DNA of 57,661 nucleotides from Betaproteobacteria bacterium (GCA_004298325.1 SCUF01000187.1:1-57661); one strand, 5' to 3'; positions 21,192-35,534 are shown, counted from the stretch's first letter. The notes: a model not told the origin generated them from the sequence alone. Translations and numbers: made by a program.

Positions 21192-22156
21192 CGCGGCGCC
21201 GCGGCCGCGGCGCCCAGGAGGCCGAGGCGCTCGTTCGTCACGACGTGCAAGGGGCAGGCGCGTGCCGCGCCGGCGAACGCCGCCTTGGCGTTGAATGCGG
21301 CCGCAAAGCCGCCGGCGCGCAGGCGGCCGAGGATGTGCGGGGCAATGCCGCCCGCGACGTAGACGCCGCCGCGCGCAAGCACCGCGAGCGCGTAATCGCC
21401 CGCGGCTGCGCCGTAGCAGGCGATGAAGAGGTCGAGCGCGGCCAGCGCGAGCGGATCGTTTCCTTCGAGTGCGGCGCGCGAGATCGCGTCCGCCGGGTCG
21501 TCCGCGACCCGCGCGGCGGGCTTGGTGCCTTGGCCCGTCTCGCGCAGGAAGCGGTGGATCCGCGCCAGCCCCGCGCCCGAGACGACGTGCTCGAGCTCGA
21601 CGCGGCCGAAGTCGCGCCGCAGATGCTTCAGCAGCGCCTCCTGCAGCGCGTCCGCGGGCGCAAACGCGGCATGGCCGCCTTCGCCCGCGACGACGCGCAG
21701 GCGGCGGCCGCGGCCGAGGACGATCGCGACGCCGAGGCCCGTGCCGGCGCCGATCAGCAGCCGGGGCGCGCGCGCGCGCGGCGCGCCGGGCTGCAGGGTG
21801 ACGAGATCGTCCTGCGTCAGGCCATCGAGCGCGTGCGCGGCGGCCTCGAAGTCGTTCAGCAGCCGCACCTTCGCCACGCCGAGCGCGCGGCCGTCGATCT
21901 CCCAGCCGAGGTTCGTCACGCGGACGCGATTCCCCGTCACCGGCCCGGCGACGCCGAGCGAGGCGCGCGCGATGCGCGGCACCTCGCCGAGCGCCGCGCC
22001 GGCCTCGGCGCGGAAGCGCTCGAGCAGGGCCGCGAACGACGCGAATTCGCCGCAGGCGTAGCGCCGCTCGAAGCGCGCTCCCTGCGCGTCGAACAGGGCG
22101 AGCAGCGCCTTGGTGCCGCCGAGGTCGCCGGCGAGGAGCAGACCGTCCGCGCTCAC
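21188..22156 (-). CDS. glk: Glucokinase
   Basis: LLLAGDLGGTKALLALFD, PRIARASLGVAGPVTGNRVRVTNLGWEID, LLNDFEAAAHAL, RLLIGAGTGLGVAIV, GGVYVAGGIAPHIL. Confidence 0.92.
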   Translation of the reverse strand: MSADGLLLAGDLGGTKALLALFDAQGARFERRYACGEFASFAALLERFRAEAGAALGEVPRIARASLGVAGPVTGNRVRVTNLGWEIDGRALGVAKVRLLNDFEAAAHALDGLTQDDLVTLQPGAPRARAPRLLIGAGTGLGVAIVLGRGRRLRVVAGEGGHAAFAPADALQEALLKHLRRDFGRVELEHVVSGAGLARIHRFLRETGQGTKPAARVADDPADAISRAALEGNDPLALAALDLFIACYGAAAGDYALAVLARGGVYVAGGIAPHILGRLRAGGFAAAFNAKAAFAGAARACPLHVVTNERLGLLGAAAAAPR

Positions 22157-23382
22157 TCGTACATGTTGGTGTCGCCGCGCACCGGCGCGATCGCGACCAC
22201 CACGACGCCCGACTCGGTGAGGTGGCCGCGCGCGCGATCGCGCTCGGCGTCGTAGCCGACGCGCTCGCCGGGCTGGATCACGTTGTAGCGGTCGAGGATC
22301 GCGCGCCGCACGCGCGCGCCGCGCCGCAGCACGCAGAAGTCCATGATGATCGAGTCCTCGACCACCACGTCTTCCTCCAGCAGCACTTCGCGCCGGATGA
22401 TCGAGTTGCGCACCGTGGCGCCGCGGATCAGCGAACCTGCGCCGAGGTGACTGTTGTCGACCTCGCCGCGCACCACGTTGGCGGCGGGTCCGTGATAGGC
22501 GCTCGAGAGGATCGGCCAGCGCGGGTTGAACAGGTGCAGCTTCGGCTCGGCGCCGAGCGTGTCCACGTTGGCGTCGTAATAGGCGTCGAGCGTGCCGACG
22601 TCGCGCCAGTACGCGGGCTCCTCGTGCGGGCGAACGCCGGGAACGCGGTTGGTGCCGAAATCGTAGGCGAACACGCGGCGGCTGCCGACGAGCCGCGGCA
22701 GCACGTGCCGGCCGAAGTCCTTCTCCCCCAGCGCGCGCGCGGTCTCGAGCTCCGTGGCGAGGACGTCGGCGTTGAACAGGTAGTTGCCCATCGAGGCGTA
22801 CGAGCGTTCGGGGTCGCCGGGCATGGCCGGCGGAGCCGCAGGCTTTTCCAGGAAGCCGCGGATGCGGCCGTCGGCGCCGCAGTCAATGATGCCGAACCCC
22901 GAGGCGCTCGCGCGCGGCACGGGAAGCGCCGCCACCGTGACCTCGGCGTCGCGCTGGCGGTGGAAATCGATCATCTGCCGCACGTCCATGCGGTAGACGT
23001 GATCGGCGCCGAACACCGCCACCAGCGAAGGGCGGTCCACCGCGAGCCGGTGCAGGTTCTGGTACACGGCGTCGGAGGTGCCGGCGAACGATTCCGCGCC
23101 CTCGTGCATCTGCGGCGGCATGACGGTGACGAACTGCCCGGGGATGGTCGAGGCGCCCATCCAGGTGCGGCGCACGTGCTCGATCAGCGACTGCGACTTG
23201 TACTGCACCAGCAGGTAGATCGCGAGGACTCCCGAGTTGAACAGGTTGGAGAGCACGAAATCCACGATCCGGTAGCGGCTGCCGAAGGGCACCGCGGGCT
23301 TGGAGCGCTCGCTGGTGAGGGGGCTGAGCCGCGTGCCCTCGCCGCCGGCGAGCACCATGGCCAGGATGCGTTCGTCTCTCAT
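22153..23382 (-). CDS. glgC: Glucose-1-phosphate adenylyltransferase (canonical copy)
   Basis: MRDERILAMVLAGGEGTRLSPLTSERSKPAVPFGSRYRIVDFVLSNLFNSG; SFAGTSDAVYQNL; FGADHVYRMDVRQMIDFH. Confidence 0.95.
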   Translation of the reverse strand: MRDERILAMVLAGGEGTRLSPLTSERSKPAVPFGSRYRIVDFVLSNLFNSGVLAIYLLVQYKSQSLIEHVRRTWMGASTIPGQFVTVMPPQMHEGAESFAGTSDAVYQNLHRLAVDRPSLVAVFGADHVYRMDVRQMIDFHRQRDAEVTVAALPVPRASASGFGIIDCGADGRIRGFLEKPAAPPAMPGDPERSYASMGNYLFNADVLATELETARALGEKDFGRHVLPRLVGSRRVFAYDFGTNRVPGVRPHEEPAYWRDVGTLDAYYDANVDTLGAEPKLHLFNPRWPILSSAYHGPAANVVRGEVDNSHLGAGSLIRGATVRNSIIRREVLLEEDVVVEDSIIMDFCVLRRGARVRRAILDRYNVIQPGERVGYDAERDRARGHLTESGVVVVAIAPVRGDTNMYE

Positions 23383-24062
23383 GGCTCGTCCTTGCGGCCG
23401 TCGCGCCGCCACCAGCGCTCGAGCAGCTCCGCGGCCCAGCGCTGGCCGCCGAGGCCGAATGCGAGCGCGAGCGCGAACACCACGCCGGCGAGCACGATGA
23501 GGAAGCTCAGGCGCACGATCTCGCCGCCGATGTGCACCTGGTCGAGCGCGATCAGCACCACGAAACCGATGATCGCGTACTGGGCGAGACGGCCGAGCAG
23601 CTCGCCGTCCTGGATCCCGATGCTGCGGCAGTAGGTGGCGAGCGTGCCGCCGACGAAGCGCGCGAAGTACGCGCCGAAGGCGAGGATCAGGAGCGCCACG
23701 ATCACCCGCGGCACGAACAGCACCACCTCGCGCAGCAGGTCGGTGATGTAGGTGAGGCCGAGGCTGTTGAAGCCGATCACGAGCGCGGCGAGCACCACCA
23801 GCCAGTACACCAGGGCGGCGAAGATTGCGGTGGTATCGGCGTCCACGCCGCCCTGCCTGAGAAAGCCGTCCATGCCGGCGCGCTCGGTGAGGACGTGGAA
23901 ATTGACCGCGCGCAGGCCCTTCAGGGTCGCCAGGCGCGCGACCTTGGCGAGCAGCCAGCCGCCGATCAGCACCAGCGCGGCGAGCGCGAGCCGCGGCAGG
24001 AACTGGCCCACCTGCACCAGCAGTGCGCGCAGCGGTTCGAGCAGCAGATCGAAGCTTTCCAT
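23379..24062 (-). CDS. TM-helix repeat protein, MscS-related (CmpX-like), no beta-domain
   Basis: 227 aa; repeated VLIGGWLLAKVARLATLKGLRAV / ILAFGAYFARFVGGTLATYC type helices; ALAFGLGGQRWAAELLERWW end. Confidence 0.75.
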   Translation of the reverse strand: MESFDLLLEPLRALLVQVGQFLPRLALAALVLIGGWLLAKVARLATLKGLRAVNFHVLTERAGMDGFLRQGGVDADTTAIFAALVYWLVVLAALVIGFNSLGLTYITDLLREVVLFVPRVIVALLILAFGAYFARFVGGTLATYCRSIGIQDGELLGRLAQYAIIGFVVLIALDQVHIGGEIVRLSFLIVLAGVVFALALAFGLGGQRWAAELLERWWRRDGRKDEP

Positions 24063-24080
24063 GGCTACCTCCGCAATCGG

Positions 24081-27404
<3,324 letters not shown>

Positions 27405-27411
27405 GCGGCCT

Positions 27412-29421
27412 CTACAGGAAGTAGTCGAAGTCCTGCTCGCGGTGCACGCGCGTGCGCACCCGGAACACGTGCGCCGGGACGCGCTGCGGGTCAAGCTGCA
27501 CGAAGTTGCGTGCGCCCTGCCACAGGTAGCGCGCGCCGGAGAGCAGGTCGTGCATCTGGAACGGCGCATCCGGCGCGATGCCGAGCGCCGCGAGGTCGAG
27601 TTCGACCCAGCCGGAGTGGACGTGGTGCGGATCGAGGCTGACGAGCGCGACGACGGCATTGCCGTGCGCCGGAGCGATCTTGGCGTAGCAGATGAGCTGC
27701 TCGTTGCCGGTGTCGAAGAAGCGCAGGCCCTGGTCGGACTGCAGCGCGGGATTCTCGCGCCGGATGCGGTTGAGCAGCGCGACGAAGGGGCGCAGGCTCC
27801 CGGGCCGCTCGAGGTCCCAGTGACGCAGCTGGTATTTCTCGGAATCGAGATACTCCTCCGAGCCGGGCTCGCGCGCCTCGCTCTCGCACAGCTCGTAGAC
27901 CGGGCCGTAGATGCCGTAGTTCGCGGCGAGCGTCGCGGCAAGCACGAGGCGCGCCATGAACGCCGGCCGGCCGCCGTACTGCAGCGCCTCGGTCAGGATG
28001 TCGGGCGTGTTCGGCCAGACGTTGGGGCGCAAGTATTCGCGTCCCGGGCCGTGCGCCAGTTCGAGGAAGTACTCTGTCAGCTCGTGGCGCGTGTTGCGCC
28101 AGGCGAAGTAGGTGTAGGACTGCCCGAAGCCCAGCTTGGCGAGCCGGTGCATCACCTTCGGCCGCGTGAAGGCCTCCGACAGGAAGATCACCTCGGGGTG
28201 CGCGCGCTTCACCGTCTCGATGGCCCACTCCCAGAACGCGAACGGCTTGGTGTGCGGATTGTCGACGCGGAACACGCGCACGCCCTCGCCGATCCAGAAC
28301 TCGAGCACGCCCTTCAGCTCGTCCCACAGTGCGCGCCAGTCCCCGCTCTCGAAATTGAACGGGTAGATGTCCTGGTACTTCTTCGGCGGGTTCTCGGCAT
28401 ACTGCACGCTGCCGTCGGGGCGCCTGCGGAACCACTGCGGGTGCTCGCCGACGTACGGGTGGTCGGGCGCGCACTGGAACGCGATGTCGAGCGCCAGCTC
28501 GATGCCGAGCGCGCGCGCGCGCGCGACGAGGCGCCGGAAATCCTCCAGCGTGCCGAGCTCGGGGTGCAGCGCGTGGTGCCCGCCCTCGCGCGCGCCGATC
28601 GCCCAGGGGCTGCCGACGTCGCCGGGCCCGGCGAGCAGCGCGTTGTTGCGGCCCTTGCGCCGCTCGCGCCCGATCGGGTGGACCGGCGGCAGGTAAAGCA
28701 CGTCGAAGCCCATTTCGGCGACGTAGTCCAGCCGCGCCTCGACGTCGCGCAGCGTGCCATGGCGTCCCGGCGCGCGCGAGGCCGAGCGCGGGAACATCTC
28801 GTACCACGCCGAGCAGCGCGCGAGCACCGGATCGACGTCCAGCGGCAGTTCCGCGGGCCAGTGCACCGCAAGGCCGCGATCGGGGTATTTCGACGCCAGC
28901 GCGGCCAGTTCCTCGTCGAGCGCGACCGGGCGCAGCGCCTCGATCGCCTCGGCGGCTCTCAGCGCCTGCGCCCAGTCGGCGAGGCGCCGGCGCGCTTTGC
29001 CGGAGGCGCGTGCGGCAATCTGCGCGATCTGCGCCGCGCCCACGCGCGCCGCGACGCGCAGGTCCTCGGCCTCGGTGCGGCGCGCGAATTCGGTGCGCCA
29101 GGTCAGGAAATGGTCCACCCAGGCGGTGACCGTGTAGCGGTAGCGCCCGAGCGCCTCGAGCGGGAACGAGGCGCGCCAGAGGTCGTTGCCGAGCGGCTGC
29201 ATCTCGAGCTCGCGCCATGCCTTCTCCGTTTCGGGCCGCCAGCGCAGCATCACCCGCAGCTGGTCGTGGCCGTCGGTGAAGCAGTCGGCCTCCACGGTCA
29301 TGCGATCGCCCACGCAGCGCTTCACCGCGAAGCGGCCGCCGTCCACCGCGGGCCGCACGGCGTCGATCACGGCGCGCGCGCGGCCGTCGGCGGGCTGGTC
29401 CCGATCGCGCGACTCAGCCAT
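27412..29421 (-). CDS. glgE: Alpha-1,4-glucan:maltose-1-phosphate maltosyltransferase
   Basis: 669 aa; [95 protein letters not shown]. Confidence 0.95.
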   Translation of the reverse strand: MAESRDRDQPADGRARAVIDAVRPAVDGGRFAVKRCVGDRMTVEADCFTDGHDQLRVMLRWRPETEKAWRELEMQPLGNDLWRASFPLEALGRYRYTVTAWVDHFLTWRTEFARRTEAEDLRVAARVGAAQIAQIAARASGKARRRLADWAQALRAAEAIEALRPVALDEELAALASKYPDRGLAVHWPAELPLDVDPVLARCSAWYEMFPRSASRAPGRHGTLRDVEARLDYVAEMGFDVLYLPPVHPIGRERRKGRNNALLAGPGDVGSPWAIGAREGGHHALHPELGTLEDFRRLVARARALGIELALDIAFQCAPDHPYVGEHPQWFRRRPDGSVQYAENPPKKYQDIYPFNFESGDWRALWDELKGVLEFWIGEGVRVFRVDNPHTKPFAFWEWAIETVKRAHPEVIFLSEAFTRPKVMHRLAKLGFGQSYTYFAWRNTRHELTEYFLELAHGPGREYLRPNVWPNTPDILTEALQYGGRPAFMARLVLAATLAANYGIYGPVYELCESEAREPGSEEYLDSEKYQLRHWDLERPGSLRPFVALLNRIRRENPALQSDQGLRFFDTGNEQLICYAKIAPAHGNAVVALVSLDPHHVHSGWVELDLAALGIAPDAPFQMHDLLSGARYLWQGARNFVQLDPQRVPAHVFRVRTRVHREQDFDYFL

Positions 29422-31309
29422 GGCCGTTGCTCCGGAAGTACAGAACGGAAAGCGCCGGCAGCGTCACGCTGAGCGAATACGGCCGCCCGTGCGCAGGCAC
29501 GGGCGCCGCCAGCGCGCCGCCGAGGTTCCCCCAGCCCGCGCCGCCGTATTCGCGCGCGTCGCTGTTCAGGATCTCGCGCCACTGCCCGCCCGAGGGCACG
29601 CCGATGACGTAGTTCTGCCGCGGCACGGGCGTGAAATTGCAGGCGACGAGCACGCTCGCCGCGCCGCGCGTCTTCGCCCTGCGCAGGTACGTGAACACGC
29701 TGTTCTCGGCGTCGTTGGCGTCGACCCATTCGAAGCCCTCCTGACCGAAATCGATCTCGTGCAGCGCCGGCTCCTCGCGATAGACGCGATTCAGCTGGCG
29801 CAGCCAGCGCTGCACGCCGCCGTGCTCGGGGCGCTCGGTGACCCACCATTCGAGCTCGCCTTCGTGCGTCCATTCGCGGCGCTGGCCGAATTCGCCGCCC
29901 ATGAACAGCAGCTTCTTGCCGGGATGTCCCCACATGTAGCCGTAGAGCGTCCTCAGGTTCGCGGCCTGCTGCCACGTGTCGCCCGGCATCCGGCTCATCA
30001 GCGAGCCCTTGCCGTGCACCACCTCGTCGTGCGACAGCGGCAGCATGAAGTTCTCGTTGAACGCGTAGAGGAGGGAAAACGTGAGCTTGCCATGGTGGTA
30101 CTTGCGGTGCACCGGATTCTCGCGCAGGTAGGCGAGCGTGTCGTGCATCCAGCCGAGGTTCCACTTCATGCCGAAGCCCAGTCCGCCGAGATGCACCGGC
30201 CGCGACACCATCGGCCACGCGGTGGATTCCTCGGCGATGGTGACGATGTCGGGGTGCTCGCGGTAGGCCGCGATGTTGAATTGCTGCAGGAACTCGATGG
30301 CCTCGAGGTTTTCGCGGCCGCCGTGGCGGTTGGGGATCCACTCGCCGTCCTTTCTCGCGTAATCGAGATACAGCATCGAGGCCACGGCGTCCACCCGCAG
30401 GCCGTCGACGTGGTAGCGGTCGAGCCAGAACAGCCCGCTCGAGGCGAGGAAGCCGCGCACTTCGTGCCGGCCGTAATTGAAGAGGCTCGAGCCCCATTCG
30501 GGGTGGTAGCCCTGGCGCGGGTCGGCGTGCTCGTAGAGGTGCGAGCCGTCGAAAAGCGCGAGGCCGTGCGGATCGTCGGGAAAATGCGACGGCACCCAGT
30601 CGAGGATTACGCCGACGCCGCGGCGATGCAGATGGTCCACCAGATACATGAAGTCCTGCGGCGTGCCGTAGCGCGCGGTGGGGGCGAAATAGCCGGTGGT
30701 CTGGTAGCCCCAGGAACCGTAGAACGGGTGCTCGGTGACGGGCATCAGCTCGACGTGGGTGAAGCCCATGTCGTTGGCATAGTCCGCGAGCCGGTGCGCC
30801 AGCTCGCGGTAACCGAGAAAGGCGCCGTTTGCGCGCCGCCAGGAACCCGCATGAACCTCGTAGACGGACATCGGCGCATCGAGCGCGTTGTGCCGCGCGC
30901 GCGTGCGCATCCACTCGCCGTCCTGCCAGTCGAATTCGAGCGTCCAGGCGCGCGAGGCGGTTGCCGGCGGCGCCTCGGTGCAGAAGGCGAATGGATCCGC
31001 CTTGTCGCCGGTGTGGCCGCCGATGCTCGAGACGATGCGGTACTTGTACGCCTGGCCGCGCCGCACGCCTTCGGCGCGCCCCTGCCAAAGGCCGCTGCCG
31101 TCGTCGCGCAGCCGCAGCGGATCGGCGCCGGCGCGCCAGCCGTTCCACTCGCCGATCACCGAGACCTGGCGCGCGTTCGGTGCCCAGACCGCGAAGGCGG
31201 CGCCGCAGCCCCCGGCATCGAGCTGGCACCCGAGCTTCTCGTACAACCTGCAATGGGTGCCCTCGCGGAACAGATAGATGTCGTGATCGGTGGACATCGT
31301 TGCCGTCAT
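29414..31309 (-). CDS. glgB: 1,4-alpha-glucan branching enzyme
   Basis: VWAPNARQVSVIGEWNGW; YEVHAGSWRR; HVELMPVTEHPFYGSWGYQTTGYFAPTARYGTPQDFMYLVD; GGRENLEAIEFLQQFN; FMLPLSHDEVVHGKGSL. Confidence 0.96.
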   Translation of the reverse strand: MTATMSTDHDIYLFREGTHCRLYEKLGCQLDAGGCGAAFAVWAPNARQVSVIGEWNGWRAGADPLRLRDDGSGLWQGRAEGVRRGQAYKYRIVSSIGGHTGDKADPFAFCTEAPPATASRAWTLEFDWQDGEWMRTRARHNALDAPMSVYEVHAGSWRRANGAFLGYRELAHRLADYANDMGFTHVELMPVTEHPFYGSWGYQTTGYFAPTARYGTPQDFMYLVDHLHRRGVGVILDWVPSHFPDDPHGLALFDGSHLYEHADPRQGYHPEWGSSLFNYGRHEVRGFLASSGLFWLDRYHVDGLRVDAVASMLYLDYARKDGEWIPNRHGGRENLEAIEFLQQFNIAAYREHPDIVTIAEESTAWPMVSRPVHLGGLGFGMKWNLGWMHDTLAYLRENPVHRKYHHGKLTFSLLYAFNENFMLPLSHDEVVHGKGSLMSRMPGDTWQQAANLRTLYGYMWGHPGKKLLFMGGEFGQRREWTHEGELEWWVTERPEHGGVQRWLRQLNRVYREEPALHEIDFGQEGFEWVDANDAENSVFTYLRRAKTRGAASVLVACNFTPVPRQNYVIGVPSGGQWREILNSDAREYGGAGWGNLGGALAAPVPAHGRPYSLSVTLPALSVLYFRSNGHG

Positions 31310-31475
31310 TCTCCCCCGATTGGCGGCGAGCGTCCCGGCGAAGTGCCGGCGCGGCCGTTCCTTGTCACATCCCTGACTGATATGGGGCAGACCCACCGGC
31401 GGCGCCGGAGTTCCGCGGCGCCGCCGCCCCGGGTTTTCGCTATCATCGGCGCGTCCCGCCGATGCCGCGCCGACC

Positions 31476-32951
31476 TTGAACTCGCAAGCGCTCCGCGTCC
31501 TCTTCGTCACGCCGGAATGCGCGCCGTGGGTGAAGACCGGCGGGCTCGGCGACGTGAGCGCCGCGCTGCCCGCGGCGTTGCAGGCGCTCGGCCACGATGT
31601 GCGGGTGCTCATGCCCGCGTATCGCGCCGTGCTCGGCGCGGTGCGCGCGCGCCATGTCGTGGCGCGCCTGATGCCGAGCGGCCAGTTTCCGCAGGCAGAG
31701 CTGATCGCTGCACGCTTGCCCAGCGGCGTGCCGATCCGGCTGCTGCACTGTCCCGCGCTCTATGACCGGGAGGGCGGACCCTATCAGGACGCCTCGGGCG
31801 CGGACTGGGCGGACAACGCGCTGCGCTTCGGCCTGCTGTCGTACGCGGCGGTCGCGCTGGCGCGCCGCGGCGGTCGCGCCTGGCGTCCGCAACTGATCCA
31901 CTGCAACGACTGGCAGGCGGGTCTGGTGCCCGCGTACCTGCATTACTTCCCGGGTCCGCGCCCCGCGACGCTGCAGTGCGTGCACAACCTCGCCTTCCAG
32001 GGACTGTTTCCGCCGCAGGCGGTCGCGACGCTCGGGCTCCCCGCGGAAAGCCTGAACGCCGAAGGCGTCGAGTTTTTCGGTCGCCTGTCGTTCCTCAAAG
32101 CCGGACTGCGATATGCCGATGCCATCGTCACCGTCAGTCCGAGCTACGCGCTCGAAATCCAGCGCGAGCCCCTGGGGTTCGGCCTGCAGGGCCTGCTCGC
32201 GGCGCGCCGCGAGCGGCTGCACGGCATCCTCAACGGCATCGACGAGCGCGAGTGGGATCCGGCGCGCGACGCACACCTCGCCAGCCGCTACGACGCCGCG
32301 CACCTGGAGGCGAAGCGCGCCAACAAGCGCGCGCTGCAGGAGCGGCTCGGGCTGCCGCCGGCGGATGACGCGATGCTGTTCGCGATGGTGGCGCGCATCA
32401 CGGAGCAAAAGGGCGCGGACCTCGCGGCGCGGCTTGCCCCGCGCATCGCCGCGCTCGGGGCGCAGCTCGCGGTGCTGGGAACGGGCGAGCGCGCCATGGA
32501 GCAGGAACTGCTCGCGGCGGCGCGCGCGGCCCCGCGCAGCGTGGCCGTGCGCATCGGCTTCGACGAGCCGCTGTCGCACCTCATGATGGCGGGCGCCGAC
32601 GCCTTCCTCATGCCCTCGCGCTTCGAGCCCTGCGGCCTCAACCAGATGTACGGGCAGCGCTACGCTACGCCGCCGGTCGCGCACGCCACCGGCGGCCTGA
32701 GCGACACCGTCGTGGACGCGAGTCCCGCGGCGCTCGCCGACGGCAGCGCGACCGGTTTCCTGTTCCACGCGCCGGATGCCGAGGCATTCTGGACCGCGAT
32801 CGGGCGCGCGCATGCGGCGTGGCGCGATGCGCCCACCTGGCGCGCGCTGCAACTGAACGGCATGGCGAAGGACTTCGGCTGGGGTCCGAGCGCCCGCGCC
32901 TACGCGCGCCTGTACGAGACGCTCGCCGCCGCGCTCAGAGCCAGCGCATGA
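31476..32951 (+). CDS. glgA: Glycogen synthase (ADP-glucose type)
   Basis: TTG start; RVLFVTPECAPWVKTGGLGDVSAALPAAL; CNDWQAGLVPAYL; VHNLAFQGLFP; DAFLMPSRFEPCGLNQMYGQRYATPPVAHATGGLSDTV. Confidence 0.95.
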   Translation: MNSQALRVLFVTPECAPWVKTGGLGDVSAALPAALQALGHDVRVLMPAYRAVLGAVRARHVVARLMPSGQFPQAELIAARLPSGVPIRLLHCPALYDREGGPYQDASGADWADNALRFGLLSYAAVALARRGGRAWRPQLIHCNDWQAGLVPAYLHYFPGPRPATLQCVHNLAFQGLFPPQAVATLGLPAESLNAEGVEFFGRLSFLKAGLRYADAIVTVSPSYALEIQREPLGFGLQGLLAARRERLHGILNGIDEREWDPARDAHLASRYDAAHLEAKRANKRALQERLGLPPADDAMLFAMVARITEQKGADLAARLAPRIAALGAQLAVLGTGERAMEQELLAAARAAPRSVAVRIGFDEPLSHLMMAGADAFLMPSRFEPCGLNQMYGQRYATPPVAHATGGLSDTVVDASPAALADGSATGFLFHAPDAEAFWTAIGRAHAAWRDAPTWRALQLNGMAKDFGWGPSARAYARLYETLAAALRASA

Positions 32952-35502
32952 GCCCCAGCTCGAACGGGTGCGTCAGACGGGCGTGCGCCGGGTAGGCGCG
33001 GATGCGGTACTCGAGCTGGCCGCAGATCTCCGGGCGCAGTTCGCAGCCGAAGCGGTATTCGCCGGCAGCGGACTCGGCGCCCTCGCAGCCGAGCCGGTGG
33101 CTCTGCGGTGGTGCGTCCGGCGCGCCTCGCATGACCACCTCGATCACGAGGTCCGAGGGCGCGATCCCGTTCAGCCGCGCCGCGATCTCCACGCGCATCG
33201 CGGCGCCGAACGACAGGCGCTTGGGCGGCGCGTCGAGGCGGCGCAGCGACACGCCGTGCCACGCCGCGCGCACGCGCGCCTTCCACTGCGCGATTTCGCG
33301 CGCCACGGCGTATCCGTTGTCGGCATAGACGCGTCCCTGGCGCGCCGCCGGCGCATAGAAGCGCTCGACGTACTCGCGCAGCATCCGGTTGCTGTTGAAC
33401 TTCGGCAGCAGCGAGGCGATAGAGCGCTTGGCGAGCGCGACCCACCCCGGCGAGTAGCCGTGCCGGCCGCGCGCGTCGTAATACAGCGGGATGACGTGGT
33501 CCTGCAGCAGTTCGTACAGGGTGCGAGCCTCCTCGCGGTCGCGCCGGTACTGCTCGAGCGCCGCGGAGGCCGGCTTGATCGCCCAGCCGTTGTCGCCGGT
33601 GCTGCCCTCGGCCCACCAGCCGTCGAGCACCGACAGGTTGATGGTGCCGTTGATGCCCGCCTTCATGCCCGAGGTGCCCGAGGCTTCCAGGGGGTAGATC
33701 GGGTTGTTGAGCCAGACGTCCACGCCTGCGACCAGACGCCGCCCGAGGTGCAGGTCGTAGCCTTCGACCAGCAGGATGCGGCCTTCGAATTCGGGCATCC
33801 GCGCGCATTGCGCGATCTGGCGCATCAGGTCCTGCGCCGCGGTGTCGTCGGGGTGCGCCTTGCCCGCGAACAGGAACAGCACGGGGCGGTGCGGGTCGCC
33901 GAGAATGCGCTTGAGACGGTCCGGGTCTTCGAACAGCAGCATTGCCCGCTTGTAGGCCGCAAAGCGCCGCCCGAATCCGATCGTCAGCACGTCCGGATGC
34001 TCGGGATCGGCGAGCCGCACCAGCCGGTCGTAGTGCGACTCGCTTTCCTGGTTGCGCGCGAACTGCAGCCGCAGGCGGTGGCGCAGCAGATACAGCAGGT
34101 TGACCTTGAGCTGGCGCCGCACGTTGACGAACAGCTCGTCGGGCAGTTCGGCGATGCGCAGCCAGAAGGCGGGCTCGGTGACGCGCTCGCTCCACTGCGG
34201 CCCGTAGGTCTGCTCGAGGGCGCGCGCCAGCGCGGGCGCGAGGAACGTCGGCACGTGCACCGCGTTGGTGATGTAGCCGACGGGATTTTCCTCGGGCGGC
34301 ACCTCCGGCCAATGCGCGGCGAGGATGCGCGCAGAGACGCCGCCGTGGATTCGCGAGACGCCGTTCTGGAAGCGCGAACCGCGCACGGCGAGCGCGGTCA
34401 TGTTGAAGCGCGGGCCGTGCGGATCGCGGCCGAGGGCGGCGAACTGTTCGGGCGTGATGCCGGCGCCGGCGCAGAAGTCCGCGAAATAGCGCTGCACCAT
34501 TTCGTCCTCGAACGCGTCGTGCCCCGCAGGCACCGGCGTGTGCGTCGTGAACACGGTGTTCGCGGCGCAGGCCTCGAGCGCGGCGTCGAACTCGAGTCCG
34601 TGCTGCAGCAGCACGCGCAGGCGCTCGACCAGAAGGAACGCGGCATGCCCTTCGTTGACGTGCCAGGCGGCCGGCTGCAGCCCGAGCGCCGCGAGCGTGC
34701 GCACGCCGCCGATGCCGAGCACCATCTCCTGCTCGATGCGCGTGCCGCGGTCGCCGCCGTAGAGCCGGCGCGTGATGCGCCGGTCGCGCTCCTCGTTTTC
34801 CGGCACGTCGGTGTCGAGCAGCAGGAGCGCTATGCGCCCGGCGCGCGCGCGCCAGACCCGCAGCGCGAGGCGCCGCCCGGGGAGCTCGAGGTGCACGCGC
34901 AGCTCGCCGCCGGCGCCCTCGACCGGCTCGATCGGCAGGTCGTCGAAGTCGCTCTCGCGGTACTCCGCGCGCTGGCCGCCATCGCTGTCGATCGCCTGCT
35001 GGAAGTAGCCCTGGCGGTAGAGCAGGCCCACGGCGACGAACGGCAGGTGCAGGTCGCTCGCGGTCTTGCAGTGATCCGCGGCGAGGATCCCGAGGCCGCC
35101 GGAGTACAGCGGCAGGCTTTCGTGGAAGCCGTACTCGGCGCAGAAATAGGCCACGAGGTCGGACGTGCCGAGCGCCGCATCCTGCGGCGGCGGCGCGGCG
35201 CGGTAGGCGTCGTACGCCCGCAGCACATGCTGCAGCGCATGCTGGTAGTCCGGATCGGTCACGGCCGCGGCGAGGGCGTCGGCGTCAACGCGCCTGAGCA
35301 GCGCGCGCGGGCTGCGGCCGACCGAGTCCCAGAGTCCCGGGTTGAGCCGCGCGAACAGCGCGCGCGCCGGCCCGTGCCAGCTGTACCAGAGGTCGCTGGC
35401 GAGTTCCTCGAGGCGCGCGAGCGCCGGCGGAATCTTCGGGCTGACCTGCAGCGGGAACGCGGTTCCCGGCGGCTCGGCGCCGGGAACCTCGAGCGGACTC
35501 AT
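32935..35502 (-). CDS. glgP: Alpha-glucan phosphorylase
   Basis: VAYFCAEYGFHESLPLYSGGLGILAADHCKTASDL; HVNEGHAAFLLVERL; SGTSGMKAGINGTINLSVLDGWWAEG; 17 bp tail overlap with glgA. Confidence 0.95.
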   Translation of the reverse strand: MSPLEVPGAEPPGTAFPLQVSPKIPPALARLEELASDLWYSWHGPARALFARLNPGLWDSVGRSPRALLRRVDADALAAAVTDPDYQHALQHVLRAYDAYRAAPPPQDAALGTSDLVAYFCAEYGFHESLPLYSGGLGILAADHCKTASDLHLPFVAVGLLYRQGYFQQAIDSDGGQRAEYRESDFDDLPIEPVEGAGGELRVHLELPGRRLALRVWRARAGRIALLLLDTDVPENEERDRRITRRLYGGDRGTRIEQEMVLGIGGVRTLAALGLQPAAWHVNEGHAAFLLVERLRVLLQHGLEFDAALEACAANTVFTTHTPVPAGHDAFEDEMVQRYFADFCAGAGITPEQFAALGRDPHGPRFNMTALAVRGSRFQNGVSRIHGGVSARILAAHWPEVPPEENPVGYITNAVHVPTFLAPALARALEQTYGPQWSERVTEPAFWLRIAELPDELFVNVRRQLKVNLLYLLRHRLRLQFARNQESESHYDRLVRLADPEHPDVLTIGFGRRFAAYKRAMLLFEDPDRLKRILGDPHRPVLFLFAGKAHPDDTAAQDLMRQIAQCARMPEFEGRILLVEGYDLHLGRRLVAGVDVWLNNPIYPLEASGTSGMKAGINGTINLSVLDGWWAEGSTGDNGWAIKPASAALEQYRRDREEARTLYELLQDHVIPLYYDARGRHGYSPGWVALAKRSIASLLPKFNSNRMLREYVERFYAPAARQGRVYADNGYAVAREIAQWKARVRAAWHGVSLRRLDAPPKRLSFGAAMRVEIAARLNGIAPSDLVIEVVMRGAPDAPPQSHRLGCEGAESAAGEYRFGCELRPEICGQLEYRIRAYPAHARLTHPFELGLMRWL

Positions 35503-35534
35503 GCGGCGGTTGCGGCGGATCTCACGCGGCGCGC

